Of a DNA stretch of 64,000 nucleotides, positions 43,139 through 52,449 are shown in pieces. Made by a program: the position numbers and the translations under genes. The notes under the pieces were generated by a model that was not told the DNA's origin, did not search any database, and saw only the letters and a program-made list of their open reading frames with translations. Within the stretch, counting starts at the first letter, position 1; the number at the start of each line of letters is the position of its first letter. Source of the DNA: Lachnospiraceae bacterium (lineage in GTDB: Bacteria; Bacillota; Clostridia; Lachnospirales; Lachnospiraceae); NCBI GenBank assembly GCA_900759665.1, contig CAAEWE010000081.1:124001-188000 (forward strand), written 5' to 3'.

Positions 43139-44098
43139 ATGTGGAGCATGGATCCTGTGAAAAAGAAATTTTTGTGGATGGATATATTTCTGGTGCTGGC
43201 AGTATTGCTGTTTTGCCCGGCGGTAGTCAACAAAGGATCAAAGGATGGACTTTCGCTGTGGTTTACAGTGGTATTGCCGGCACTTTTTCCGTTTATGGTA
43301 TTTTCCGGGGTGATGATGAAGATCGGAGCCACGCAGACCATTGGTCATTATCTTTATCCGGTTTTTCACCGCCTGCTGGGGCTGTCAGAAAACGGCTGCT
43401 ATGCCATGGCAGTGGGCTTTTTGTCCGGGTATCCTCTGGGAGGGAAAACAGCAGCGGATCTTCTGCGGCAGAATGCGGTAACCCCGGAGGAGGCACAGTA
43501 TATATTGTGTTTTTGCAATAATGCCAGTCCTATGTTTCTGCTGGAATATATCGGGGTATATTGTCTGGGAATGGGAAAGCCGTGGCTGATCCTGGCTGTG
43601 GTATATGGAACAGCCATGCTGAATGCGGTTCTTTTTTTGCGGAAAAATACAAAGGACCGTTATCAAATAAGGCAAAATGTGGTAAAATGCAGTTATGACA
43701 AGGGAAAACATCCGGCTGTCATGAATGCACTGGATGAAGCAATCATGGATTCTTTTGTGACGGTAACCAAGGTTGGTGGCTATATTATATTATTCTCCAT
43801 TCTGGCAGAGTTTGTAGAGAAGATCGTGCCGTGTCATGCTTTTGCAAAAATGATCGGTCTGGGCATCATCGAAATTACTACCGGTGGAGAATATTTAAAG
43901 ACATATCCCATGATGGCAGATTTCAAATGGATCTTTGCGTGTGGGTTTTCTGCCTTTGGCGGCTTTTCCAGTGTGGCACAGACCTACAGTGTGTTACAGG
44001 GCACGGAATTGTCGGTCGCAGGGTACCTGAGAGCGAAGCTGACCCATGTTTTTCTGGCAGTTTTGACGGCGGTTTTTCTGGTTCTGGTCAGGAATTAA
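43139..44098 (+). CDS. YlbJ-like sporulation membrane protein
   Basis: About 319 residues with eight or so hydrophobic segments and the nucleoside-recognition/Gate pattern: 'LWFTVVLPALFPFMVFSGVM' near the N-terminus, 'GFLSGYPLGGKTAADLLRQ' near 95, 'FCNNASPMFLLEYIGVYCLG' near 125 and 'CGFSAFGGFSSVAQTYSVLQ' near 270. These are hallmarks of YlbJ, needed for spore cortex formation in Bacillus. The start is uncertain: ATG 43139 has no clear SD, while GTG 43157 lies ten bases after GGAG (43143-43146) and begins the homologous part. Confidence 0.85.
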   Translation: MWSMDPVKKKFLWMDIFLVLAVLLFCPAVVNKGSKDGLSLWFTVVLPALFPFMVFSGVMMKIGATQTIGHYLYPVFHRLLGLSENGCYAMAVGFLSGYPLGGKTAADLLRQNAVTPEEAQYILCFCNNASPMFLLEYIGVYCLGMGKPWLILAVVYGTAMLNAVLFLRKNTKDRYQIRQNVVKCSYDKGKHPAVMNALDEAIMDSFVTVTKVGGYIILFSILAEFVEKIVPCHAFAKMIGLGIIEITTGGEYLKTYPMMADFKWIFACGFSAFGGFSSVAQTYSVLQGTELSVAGYLRAKLTHVFLAVLTAVFLVLVRN

Positions 44099-44171
44099 TT
44101 TGGAATGTAGTGGGGAATACTAAAGGATGTCATGACGGCTTTGGGGCTGTCAGACAGGAATGGAGGAGCGT

Positions 44172-45179
44172 ATGCCTGCATTTGCAACACATGAAATATT
44201 TGGCGAGGAAGCACTGGAGGAAACGGGAGGCAGATTATCAGAGGTTGTGCATCAGCATAAGGAGGTGTTCCGGCTGGGATGCCAGGGACCGGATCTGTTT
44301 TTCTTTAATCCCTTTATGAAACGTGTACATCACAAGGTAAATCTGGGAAGCCGTCTGCATACCTCAGAGGTGAACCGGTTTTTTGAGGTTTATATGGAGG
44401 AGCTGTTAGCCCTTTCCAACAAACAGGCACTTGAGATTGGGATCAGTTATTTTCTGGGGTTTATATCACATTATACACTGGACACCCAGATGCATCCCTA
44501 TATCTTTGCAAAGTCCGGGTATCACCCGGAGGAACCGGGTGGGGGCAGAAAAGCCTTTCCGGCACATCAGCGGCTAGAGGCGGTTATTGATCAGAAGATG
44601 CTGATGACCAAAAAGGGTATCATGCCTTCCGGGTATTATCCGGAGAAGAGGATCAAGCTTTCGGAGGCGGAGCTTTGTGTGGTGGCACGCCTTATGAGCC
44701 GGACATTGCAACGAATTTATCATATCATGATCTTTGATGAGAACATTAAAGCTTCATACCGTTGTATGCGGGGCGTGATCCGGCAGGTGTACGACCATAC
44801 CGGCAGGAAACGCCAGCAGATCCGGAAATTTGAATCCAAGGTGCTTGGACGACCGGTGATCGCCAATATGACAGTGGCGGATCAGATGCCGGATCCAAGA
44901 GATGCGATGAATGACAGGGGCAGAAAATGGACAAGTCCATGGAATCCGGAGGAGACATATCACAGCAGTGTCTGGGAAATGTATGATGTTGCACTGGAAC
45001 GGTATCAGGAGTATTATGGACGGGTGGAGTCCCTGCTGTGCGGTCTGCTGCAGCGGATCAAGTTTGTGGAGCAGCACAAGAGCCGTGCCGGCAATGCCAG
45101 GCAGTTTCTGGCGGAGAGGATTTCAAAGGTAGTAACCGGTTTGGAAAACAGAGATTACCATACCGGCAAAAATAAATAG
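44172..45179 (+). CDS. Zinc-dependent phospholipase C family protein
   Basis: A 335-residue protein resembling the zinc-dependent phospholipase C/S1-P1 nuclease fold: N-terminal 'MPAFATHEIFGEEALEE', 'LGCQGPDLFFFNPF', and 'LGFISHYTLDTQMHPYIF' give the series of His and Asp residues that bind zinc. No signal peptide is seen, so it would act inside the cell; such cytosolic members are frequent in Lachnospiraceae and their substrate is unknown. GGAGG at 44161-44165 selects the ATG at 44172. Confidence 0.8.
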   Translation: MPAFATHEIFGEEALEETGGRLSEVVHQHKEVFRLGCQGPDLFFFNPFMKRVHHKVNLGSRLHTSEVNRFFEVYMEELLALSNKQALEIGISYFLGFISHYTLDTQMHPYIFAKSGYHPEEPGGGRKAFPAHQRLEAVIDQKMLMTKKGIMPSGYYPEKRIKLSEAELCVVARLMSRTLQRIYHIMIFDENIKASYRCMRGVIRQVYDHTGRKRQQIRKFESKVLGRPVIANMTVADQMPDPRDAMNDRGRKWTSPWNPEETYHSSVWEMYDVALERYQEYYGRVESLLCGLLQRIKFVEQHKSRAGNARQFLAERISKVVTGLENRDYHTGKNK

Positions 45180-45196
45180 AAGGGCTGGTGAATTTC

Positions 45197-46576
45197 ATGG
45201 AACGTGAAAACGCATGGAAAACCTACAAAAAAAAGGACAAAAAAGAATTGGAGCAGTTAAACGGAGATTATATTGAATTTCTTTCTGTGGGAAAGACGGA
45301 GAGAGAATGTGTCAGAGAGACGATCCGGCAGGCTGAGGAGAAGGGATATCAGTCTCTGGAGTCTGTCCTAAAAAAGGGACAGAAGCTTCAGAAGGGCGAT
45401 AAAGTTTATGCCGCATATATGAATAAGACCATCGCATTATTCCAGATTGGCGAGAAGCCATTGGAGGAGGGCATGAATATTCTCGGAGCCCATATTGATT
45501 CTCCACGGATGGATGTGAAGCAGAATCCATTATATGAGACAGAGGATATGGCATATCTGGATACCCATTATTATGGCGGCATTAAGAAATATCAGTGGGT
45601 CACACTGCCATTGGCGATCCATGGTGTCATCGTGAAAAAGGACGGTACTTCTGTGGATGTCTGCATCGGAGAGAAGCCGGAGGATCCGGTATTCTGTGTG
45701 ACGGATCTGTTAATTCATCTGGCGGGAGCCCAGATGGAGAAAAAGGCAGCCAAGGTCATTGAAGGAGAGAAGCTGGATGTACTGGTGGGAAGCATGCCTT
45801 TGAAGGATGAGGAGAAGGATGCGGTTAAGAAGGGTGTTCTGGAAATCTTAAAGGAAACCTACGGCATGGAGGAAGAGGATTTCATGTCGGCAGAGCTGGA
45901 GGTTGTTCCGGCAGGCAGAGCCAGGGAGATGGGATTTGACCGCAGTATGATCATGTCCTATGGTCAGGACGACCGTGTCTGTGCATTTACTTCTCTCGCT
46001 GCTATGCTTGATACGACGTCTGTAGAAAAGACTGCCTGCTGTCTGCTGGTGGATAAGGAAGAGATCGGCAGCGTAGGTGCCACAGGAATGCAGTCTCATT
46101 TCTTTGAGAATGTTGTAGCAGAGCTGTTAAATCTTCAGGGAGATTACAATGAGTTAAAGCTCAGACGCTGCATGGCACACAGCCGTATGCTTTCCTCTGA
46201 TGTAAATGCGGCTTACGATCCATTGTTTGCGGATGCATTTGAAAAGAGAAGTGCCTCCTTTATGGGAAGAGGTGTCGTATTCAGCAAATTTACGGGATCC
46301 CGTGGAAAGTCCGGTTCCAATGATGCCAATGCGGAATATCTTGCAGCGCTTCGTAAGATCATGGACGACAATCAGGTCAATTACCAGATGGCAGAGCTTG
46401 GAAAGGTCGATATCGGCGGTGGCGGAACGATTGCATATATTCTGTCCCTGTATGGCATGGAAGTCATCGACAGCGGCGTTGCTGTTTTGAACATGCATGC
46501 TCCATGGGAGGTTACCAGCAAGGCAGATGTATATGAGGCATATAAATGTTATATGGCATTTTTAAAGGATGCCTGA
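45197..46576 (+). CDS. M18 family aminopeptidase
   Basis: Dinuclear zinc aminopeptidase of 459 residues. Metal and catalytic motifs: 'ILGAHIDSPRMDVKQNPLYE' (His and Asp) near residue 95, 'LLVDKEEIGSVGATGMQS' with two Glu near 285, and 'VLNMHAPWEVTSKADVYEAY' with the last His near 435. The N-terminal helices and the insertion 'GGIKKYQWVTLPLAIHG' match the bacterial M18 group. It probably trims peptides in the cytosol. An in-frame GTG at 45188 exists, but the ATG at 45197 is better placed behind the GAAGGG at 45180-45184. Confidence 0.92.
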   Translation: MERENAWKTYKKKDKKELEQLNGDYIEFLSVGKTERECVRETIRQAEEKGYQSLESVLKKGQKLQKGDKVYAAYMNKTIALFQIGEKPLEEGMNILGAHIDSPRMDVKQNPLYETEDMAYLDTHYYGGIKKYQWVTLPLAIHGVIVKKDGTSVDVCIGEKPEDPVFCVTDLLIHLAGAQMEKKAAKVIEGEKLDVLVGSMPLKDEEKDAVKKGVLEILKETYGMEEEDFMSAELEVVPAGRAREMGFDRSMIMSYGQDDRVCAFTSLAAMLDTTSVEKTACCLLVDKEEIGSVGATGMQSHFFENVVAELLNLQGDYNELKLRRCMAHSRMLSSDVNAAYDPLFADAFEKRSASFMGRGVVFSKFTGSRGKSGSNDANAEYLAALRKIMDDNQVNYQMAELGKVDIGGGGTIAYILSLYGMEVIDSGVAVLNMHAPWEVTSKADVYEAYKCYMAFLKDA

Positions 46577-46626
46577 TGAGAGACGATTCCGGGGATCAGA
46601 ACAGCAACTGAATATATAACGATGAC

Positions 46627-46665
46627 AGGGCAAAGTGCAGTACAGGCTTTGCCTTGGTTTATTGT
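46627..46665 (+). terminator. Probable terminator after the M18 aminopeptidase
   Basis: Stem GGGCAAAG/CTTTGCCT with one G-U (around 46628-46635 with 46647-46654), followed by TTGGTTTATT. It faces the end of the minus-strand gene at 46700. Confidence 0.5.
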
Positions 46666-46699
46666 ATCGGAAAATGCTTGTAACGCAGGTTTGCCCTTT

Positions 46700-46840
46700 T
46701 TAGCACCCGCAGAACAGGTTATAACCCAGGATCAGACAGAGTACGATAATGCAAAAAGCAAGAAAGTCGTTGCTTAAAAATGCCATGATCGTCATTCCAA
46801 TGGCGATCCAGAATAATATAAAACCAAGCATTCGTTTCAC
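46700..46840 (-). CDS. Small hydrophobic membrane protein, 46 residues
   Basis: A short minus-strand gene. A perfect AAGGAGG (46847-46853 on the complement) lies six bases before a GTG start; translation gives two hydrophobic stretches, 'MLGFILFWIAIGMTIMAFL' and 'FLAFCIIVLCLILGYNLFC', joined by SND, that is, a two-helix hairpin in the membrane, and ends with CGC. The gene is the only minus-strand one in a 30-kb plus-strand stretch. I do not know its function; small proteins of this look are frequent in Lachnospiraceae. A hairpin AGAAACCT/AGGTTTCT (46859-46882) lies directly upstream, either in its leader or as a terminator for plus-strand read-through. Confidence 0.7.
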   Translation of the reverse strand: MKRMLGFILFWIAIGMTIMAFLSNDFLAFCIIVLCLILGYNLFCGC

Positions 46841-47005
46841 GGGCAGCCTCCTTTTGATAGAAACCTCACAAGAAAAGGTTTCTTTTTTGAATAGAATAGG
46901 GTATACTATAGAATATGTTATTGTGCTATGATTTTGAACATTTTTCCGGAATTATTGAAAAGACAACCGGATGAGATAGACTTTATGTAGAATGGAGGAT
47001 GGACT

Positions 47006-47365
47006 ATGAAAGGTAAAATGAGTAATGAAATGGGAGATATCACCATTGACCGTGAGGTTCTTGCCAAGTATGCAGGATCTGCTGCTACGGAGTGCTTTGG
47101 CATTGTCGGTATGGCATCTGTTAATGTAAAGGACGGCGTGGCAAAGCTTTTAAAGAGAGAAAATGTCAGCCGTGGTGTCAGCGTTACGGTGATCGACAAT
47201 AAGATCCATATAGAGCTTCATGTAATCGTAGCTTATGGCGTGAGTATTCGTGCCGTGGCACAGAATATTCTGGAAAATGTTCGCTGCCGCGTAGAGACAT
47301 ACACGGGAATGGAAGTAGAAAGTATCAGTGTTGCAGTAGAAGGTGTAAGGATTGTGGATGACTGA
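47006..47365 (+). CDS. Asp23/Gls24 family envelope stress response protein
   Basis: A 119-residue Asp23 (DUF322) protein: 'GDITIDREVLAKYAGSAATE', 'CFGIVGMAS', 'HVIVAYGVSIRAVAQNILEN' and 'VESISVAVEGVRIVDD'. Members are cytosolic or membrane-associated and are linked to alkaline or envelope stress. GGAGG lies eight bases before the ATG. It precedes a FakA-like gene by 44 bases, the same pair (yloU-yloV) as in Bacillus, and recG follows, again as in Bacillus. Confidence 0.93.
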   Translation: MKGKMSNEMGDITIDREVLAKYAGSAATECFGIVGMASVNVKDGVAKLLKRENVSRGVSVTVIDNKIHIELHVIVAYGVSIRAVAQNILENVRCRVETYTGMEVESISVAVEGVRIVDD

Positions 47366-47409
47366 TAGATTCCCTGTCTGATGGAAATAATCTCTAGGAG
47401 GAAGAAAAA

Positions 47410-49092
47410 GTGAGTGTTGAGAGAATAGATGCGTTAATGATGAAGAAATGCTTTCTGGCAGGAGCAAAGGCACTGGAGGCCAGAAAGGATTACATTAATG
47501 AATTAAATGTCTTTCCGGTACCGGATGGAGATACCGGCACCAATATGACTATGACCATTATGGCGGCTGTCCGTGAGATCAACAAGATCACGGATGTGAC
47601 GGTTGATAATCTGTGTAAGGCAATGTCCAGCGGTTCCCTGCGTGGAGCCAGAGGTAACTCCGGTGTTATTCTTTCCCAGATCTTCCGTGGTTTTACCAAG
47701 GAGTTAAAGGGATTAGAGTATCTGGAGGTCACAGATCTTGGCAACAGTATCCAGCATGCGGCAGATACAGCGTACAAGGCTGTGATGAAGCCGAAGGAGG
47801 GTACGATCCTGACCGTGATCAAGGCAGGAGCCGAGAGATCCGTAGAGCTTCTGATGGAGGGCGAATCCCGGGACATGGTTGCCTTTGCAGAGGAAGTGGC
47901 AGCCTATATGGAGGATACCCTCAAGCGTACACCGGATATGCTTCCTGTATTGAAGCAGGCAGGCGTAGTTGATTCCGGCGGAGAGGGACTGATGACGTTT
48001 GTGCGCGGTGCACTTGCTGCGCTGCAGGGCAAGGAAGTGGATCTGGACATTTCCGGTGTGGATGCGAAGGCATCTCCGGCAATCACCACAGGCAGTTCTG
48101 AGGATGCGGCAGATATTAAGTTTGGTTATTGTACAGAATTTATCATTATGCTGGAGCGGGATCAGGATAAGGTAGAGAAAGAGCTGAAGGCATATCTTCA
48201 GGATATCGGTGACTGCGTCGTAGTGGTAGCCGATGATGAGATCGTGAAGGTTCATGTTCATACCAATCATCCGGGTCTGGCGTTTGAAAAGGCACTCACA
48301 TACGGTTCTCTGACCAGCATGAAGATTGATAACATGCGCGAGGAGCATCAGGAGAAGCTGATCCGTGATGCAGAGACTGTGGCAAAACAGCAGGCAGAGG
48401 AGGAGCAGAAGGAAGAGGAGCCAAAGGAGCATAAGGCAGATGGTTTTGTAGTGGTTTCAGCCGGAGACGGTCTCAGTGATATCTTTAAGGATCTCGGTGC
48501 CGATGAGGTGATCGAGGGTGGCCAGACTATGAACCCGAGCACGGAGGATATTCTGCAGGCAGTTGAGAAAGTACCGGCGGATACGGTATATATCCTGCCA
48601 AACAACGGCAATATCATTCTGGCAGCAGAGCAGGCAAGGGATCTTACCGAGGACAAAAAGGTAGTTGTGATCCCTTCTGCCAATATCCCACAGGGAATTG
48701 CAGCGATGATCAATTTCATGCCGGGACAGCCGGTAGAGGAAAATACACAGCAGATGACAGAGGAGATGGGCAATGTCAAGTCCGGCCAGGTCACATATGC
48801 GGTTCGTGATACCCAGATGGACGGCAAGGAGATCAAGCAGGGCGATTATATGGGTATTGCAGATAAAAAGATCGTTGCAGTGGAGAAAGGTCTGTCAGAA
48901 GTAACAGTAGAGCTTGTGGAGGGCATGATCGATGCGGAGAGCGAGCTGATCAGCCTTTATTACGGTGCTGATGTGACAGAGAAGGATGCCGAGGCAGTCG
49001 CTGATCTGATCTTAAAGGATCATGATGATCTGGAGGTCGAGGTTCAGTATGGTGGACAGCCGGTATATTCTTACTTTGTATCCGTTGAATAA
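47410..49092 (+). CDS. fakA: DAK2-domain fatty acid kinase subunit (FakA/YloV-like)
   Basis: A 560-residue FakA-type protein that phosphorylates fatty acids bound to a FakB partner. The N-terminal DAK2 domain has the metal and ATP residues in 'FPVPDGDTGTNMTMT' and 'SSGSLRGARGNSGVILSQI' (quoted in part as SLRGARGNSGVIL); a middle domain follows 'KFGYCTEFIIMLE', and a C-terminal EDD-like part ends the protein. No fakB gene is adjacent. The start is a GTG at 47410, seven bases after AGGAGG. Confidence 0.93.
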   Translation: MSVERIDALMMKKCFLAGAKALEARKDYINELNVFPVPDGDTGTNMTMTIMAAVREINKITDVTVDNLCKAMSSGSLRGARGNSGVILSQIFRGFTKELKGLEYLEVTDLGNSIQHAADTAYKAVMKPKEGTILTVIKAGAERSVELLMEGESRDMVAFAEEVAAYMEDTLKRTPDMLPVLKQAGVVDSGGEGLMTFVRGALAALQGKEVDLDISGVDAKASPAITTGSSEDAADIKFGYCTEFIIMLERDQDKVEKELKAYLQDIGDCVVVVADDEIVKVHVHTNHPGLAFEKALTYGSLTSMKIDNMREEHQEKLIRDAETVAKQQAEEEQKEEEPKEHKADGFVVVSAGDGLSDIFKDLGADEVIEGGQTMNPSTEDILQAVEKVPADTVYILPNNGNIILAAEQARDLTEDKKVVVIPSANIPQGIAAMINFMPGQPVEENTQQMTEEMGNVKSGQVTYAVRDTQMDGKEIKQGDYMGIADKKIVAVEKGLSEVTVELVEGMIDAESELISLYYGADVTEKDAEAVADLILKDHDDLEVEVQYGGQPVYSYFVSVE

Positions 49093-49123
49093 TAAAGTGA
49101 AAGAAAAGGTTTGTGAGAAGAAT

Positions 49124-51163
49124 ATGCAGTTATCTGACAGTATTCGTGAAATTAAAGGAATTGGGGAGAAGAGCGAGAAGCTTTTTGCCAAACTGGGCAT
49201 CAGTACGGTGGAAGAGCTTCTCTTCTTTTACCCCAGAGAATATGAAATCGTCGAAAATATACGTCCTATTAATGAGGTGCAGGAGGGACATATCGTGGTG
49301 GTCAGCGGGACTCTTGGAAGCAAGCCGAGACTCCAGTATGTCCGCAATTTAAAGATTGTCAGCACCTTTCTGCGGGATGCCAGCGGACAGCTTGAGGTGA
49401 CGTGGTTCAATATGCCGTTTATCATGAAGACTCTTCGTATGGGCACCAGATATATTATGCGGGGGCGTGTGATCAACAAAAACGGCAGATACCGCCTGCA
49501 GCAGCCGAAGCTTCTTTCCGAGGAGGAGTATCATAAGCTTTTACAAAAGCTGCAGCCGGTATACCCACTGACGGCGGGACTGACCAATCACGCCGTCAGC
49601 AAGGCGGTGGGCAGTGCATTGAAGAAGGTAGATCTGACCGGGGATTATCTGCCTCTGGAAATGCGTAAAAAATATGATCTGATCCTGCGCAAGCAGGCGG
49701 TTCATGCGATTCATTTTCCAAAGGATAAGGCGGAGTATATGCAGGCACGCCGGCGGCTGGTATTTGAAGAATTCTTCTTTTTTGCACTGGCACTTCATCA
49801 GATGAAGCAGGGAAAGCACCAGAAGCCGTCGCCTTATGAGATGAATACGTTTGAGCTGCCGGAAAAGCTTATGGACAGGCTGCCATTTGATCTGACCGAT
49901 GGGCAGAAGAGAGCATGGGAGGATATCCGGCAGGATCTGACTTCCGGTGTGGTAATGAATCGTCTGATCCAGGGAGACGTGGGTTCCGGTAAGACCATCG
50001 TGGCAGTGTTAGCACTTCTTGCCTGTGTGGAAAACGGTCATCAGGGCGCGATCATGGTGCCAACTGAGGTTTTGGCAGAGCAGCATTTAAAGACTTTTCA
50101 GGAATATCTGGAGCCTTTTGATATCCGGGTGGATCTGCTGGTGGGCTCCATGACCGCTTCCCAGAAGCGCCGTGTTTATGAAGCTCTGGAGATGGGGATG
50201 ACAGATATTGTCATCGGAACCCATGCATTGATCCAGGAGAAGGTTCATTATAAGGATCTGGCATTGGTGGTGACCGATGAGCAGCACCGGTTTGGTGTGC
50301 GGCAGAGAGAGGAGTTTTCCCAGAAGGGTCTGGAGCCTCATATGCTGGTTATGAGTGCGACGCCGATACCGAGGACATTAGCCATTATCCTGTATGGTGA
50401 TCTGGATATTTCCGTGATCGACGTGATGCCGTCAGATCGTCTGCCGATCAAAAACTGTGTGGTGGGAACCTCTTACCGCCCGAAGGCGTATGAGTTTATT
50501 GAGGCGCAGGTGCGGCAGGGGCATCAGGTGTATATTATTTGCCCCATGGTCGAGGAAAGCGAAAATATGGAGGCAGAAAATGTCACTGATTATACGGATA
50601 CCATGAAGGGAACATTGTCTCCTTCTATTCGTGTAGAATGTCTCCACGGCAAAATGAAAGCAGGAGCAAAAAATGACATTATGGAACGCTTTGCTGCCGG
50701 AGAGATTGATGTGCTGGTATCCACCACGGTAATAGAGGTGGGCATCAATGTCCCGAATGCTACGGTGATGATGGTGGAAAATGCCGAACGGTTTGGTCTG
50801 GCACAGCTTCATCAGCTCCGGGGACGCGTGGGAAGAGGAAGTGCACAGTCCTATTGTATCTTTATGGCGGGGAACAGCTCCCAGGAAACCATGGAACGGT
50901 TAAATATTCTGGGGGGATCCAATGATGGTTTTTATGTGGCAGAGCAGGATCTCAAGCTCCGTGGTCCGGGTGATCTGTTTGGAATCCGCCAGAGCGGAGA
51001 ACTCAACTTTGCACTGGCAGATATTTATCAGGACGCAGGAATCCTGAGGGACGCCAATGAAGCGGCAGCGATGTATACGAAGGACGATATTTTGAATCTG
51101 TGCAAGAAATATGAGGGGCTTCGGAAAAGGATCATGGCTTATACCGATGATATATTTCTGTAG
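49124..51163 (+). CDS. recG: ATP-dependent DNA helicase RecG
   Basis: Branch-migrating helicase that rescues stalled forks. An N-terminal wedge/OB domain ('GHIVVVSGTLGSKPRLQ', residues ~60-140) precedes the helicase: Walker A 'LIQGDVGSGKTIVAVLALL' near residue 283, DEQH box 'VVTDEQHRFGVRQRE' near 383, motif III 'MSATPIPRTLAI', motif VI 'QLRGRVGRG'. At 679 residues it is full length. The frame runs further upstream and overlaps fakA; GAGAAG before the ATG at 49124 and the family N-terminus fix that start. Confidence 0.97.
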   Translation: MQLSDSIREIKGIGEKSEKLFAKLGISTVEELLFFYPREYEIVENIRPINEVQEGHIVVVSGTLGSKPRLQYVRNLKIVSTFLRDASGQLEVTWFNMPFIMKTLRMGTRYIMRGRVINKNGRYRLQQPKLLSEEEYHKLLQKLQPVYPLTAGLTNHAVSKAVGSALKKVDLTGDYLPLEMRKKYDLILRKQAVHAIHFPKDKAEYMQARRRLVFEEFFFFALALHQMKQGKHQKPSPYEMNTFELPEKLMDRLPFDLTDGQKRAWEDIRQDLTSGVVMNRLIQGDVGSGKTIVAVLALLACVENGHQGAIMVPTEVLAEQHLKTFQEYLEPFDIRVDLLVGSMTASQKRRVYEALEMGMTDIVIGTHALIQEKVHYKDLALVVTDEQHRFGVRQREEFSQKGLEPHMLVMSATPIPRTLAIILYGDLDISVIDVMPSDRLPIKNCVVGTSYRPKAYEFIEAQVRQGHQVYIICPMVEESENMEAENVTDYTDTMKGTLSPSIRVECLHGKMKAGAKNDIMERFAAGEIDVLVSTTVIEVGINVPNATVMMVENAERFGLAQLHQLRGRVGRGSAQSYCIFMAGNSSQETMERLNILGGSNDGFYVAEQDLKLRGPGDLFGIRQSGELNFALADIYQDAGILRDANEAAAMYTKDDILNLCKKYEGLRKRIMAYTDDIFL

Positions 51164-51293
51164 GGAAATTACGTCAACTGAGAACTTTCATTTTTGCAGA
51201 GGGTACATTGCGGAAAAAGTGTTGATATGGTAACATTAAACAGAGTAAATTGTGTGTTTGACAGGAATACAGATAGAAAATGAGGATAAAGAG

Positions 51294-52430
51294 ATGGTAG
51301 TAGATTTAAAAGAGAGCAGAGAAAAAATTGACAAGATCGACAGAGAGATCACCAGATTGTTTGAGGAACGTATGGAGGTGGCAAATGATGTGGCTGCCTA
51401 CAAGCGCAGTACCGGTAAAAAGGTCTATGATCCGGAGAGGGAGCAGCAGAAGCTGGACACGCTGCGCAGTTATGCCAGTACGGAATTTAATGAGACAGCT
51501 GTAGAAGATCTTTTTCGTCAGATCATGTCTATCAGCCGCAAATACCAGTATCAGAAACTGGGATCGGGAGCGGCAACCATTCCATTTCAGCAGGTGGATG
51601 CGCTGGATGTGGATGAAGATACCAGAGTGGTATATTTCGGAGAGCGTGGAGCCTTTTCTGAGCAGGCGATGTTAGAATATTTTGGGGACAGGATCACAGC
51701 CTTTAACAAGACGACGTTTCGTGATGTTATCGAGACCGTAGCAAACGGTGAGGCAAAATATGGTGTTGTGCCGATTGAAAATACATCTACTGGAAGCATT
51801 ACGGACATTTATGATCTGCTGGTAGAGCACGATATTACCATTGTGGCAGAGCATGTGGTTAAGGTGGAGCAGGCTCTTTTAGGAGTGCCGGGAGCAAAGA
51901 CAGAGGATATTAAGGAAGTTTATTCTCATCCACAGGGACTGCTGCAGTGTGCACCGTTTCTGGAGGAGCACGGGATCCAGGGGATCGAGTATGCCAGCAC
52001 GGCGGGGGCAGCCAAAAAGGTTGCTGAGGAGAAGGAAAAGACTCATGGAGCGATCGCCAGTATCAGGGCAGCAGAGGTGTTTGGTCTCGATGTACTGCAG
52101 GAGCGGATCAATTACCAGAGTACGAATTTTACCAGATTTATTATCATTTCCAATCAGAAGGTGTTCTTAAAGGACGCCAACAAGATCAGCGTGGCATTTG
52201 AGGTAAAGCATGTGCCGGGAGCACTCTATAATATGCTGGCAAACTTTTATTATAACGAAATGAATCTCACCAAGATCGAATCGAGACCACTTCACGGAAA
52301 GAAATGGGAGTATCGTTTCTTTGTGGATCTGGAGGGAAATCTGAATGAATCGGCGGTAGAAAATGCATTGGCGACTATGCATGAATGTGCAAGTAATTTG
52401 AAAGTGCTGGGAAACTTTGAGACGAAATAA
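51294..52430 (+). CDS. pheA: Bifunctional chorismate mutase / prephenate dehydratase
   Basis: P-protein of 378 residues for phenylalanine synthesis. Residues ~5-90 are an AroQ chorismate mutase ('LKESREKIDKIDREITRLFE', 'YDPEREQQKL'), residues ~110-290 the prephenate dehydratase ('VYFGERGAFSEQAM', 'GVVPIENTSTGSI', 'YQSTNFTRFIIIS' with the TRF motif), and residues ~300-378 an ACT domain with GALYNML and ESRP, the phenylalanine feedback site. ATG 51294 follows GAGGATAAAG; the upstream extension has no homology. Its promoter may be the TTGATA near 51222, but no good -10 is seen. Confidence 0.95.
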   Translation: MVVDLKESREKIDKIDREITRLFEERMEVANDVAAYKRSTGKKVYDPEREQQKLDTLRSYASTEFNETAVEDLFRQIMSISRKYQYQKLGSGAATIPFQQVDALDVDEDTRVVYFGERGAFSEQAMLEYFGDRITAFNKTTFRDVIETVANGEAKYGVVPIENTSTGSITDIYDLLVEHDITIVAEHVVKVEQALLGVPGAKTEDIKEVYSHPQGLLQCAPFLEEHGIQGIEYASTAGAAKKVAEEKEKTHGAIASIRAAEVFGLDVLQERINYQSTNFTRFIIISNQKVFLKDANKISVAFEVKHVPGALYNMLANFYYNEMNLTKIESRPLHGKKWEYRFFVDLEGNLNESAVENALATMHECASNLKVLGNFETK

Positions 52431-52449
52431 ACAGGAAAATGGTGTAGAG

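Noticed and set aside
46749..46931. 60-codon plus-strand ORF after the M18 aminopeptidase
   Set aside because: It lies antisense to the minus-strand small membrane gene, which has a perfect SD, while this ORF has none.
51222..51265. Promoter for pheA with TTGATA or TTGACA
   Set aside because: Two -35-like hexamers are present but neither has a convincing -10 at the right spacing, so no feature was listed.
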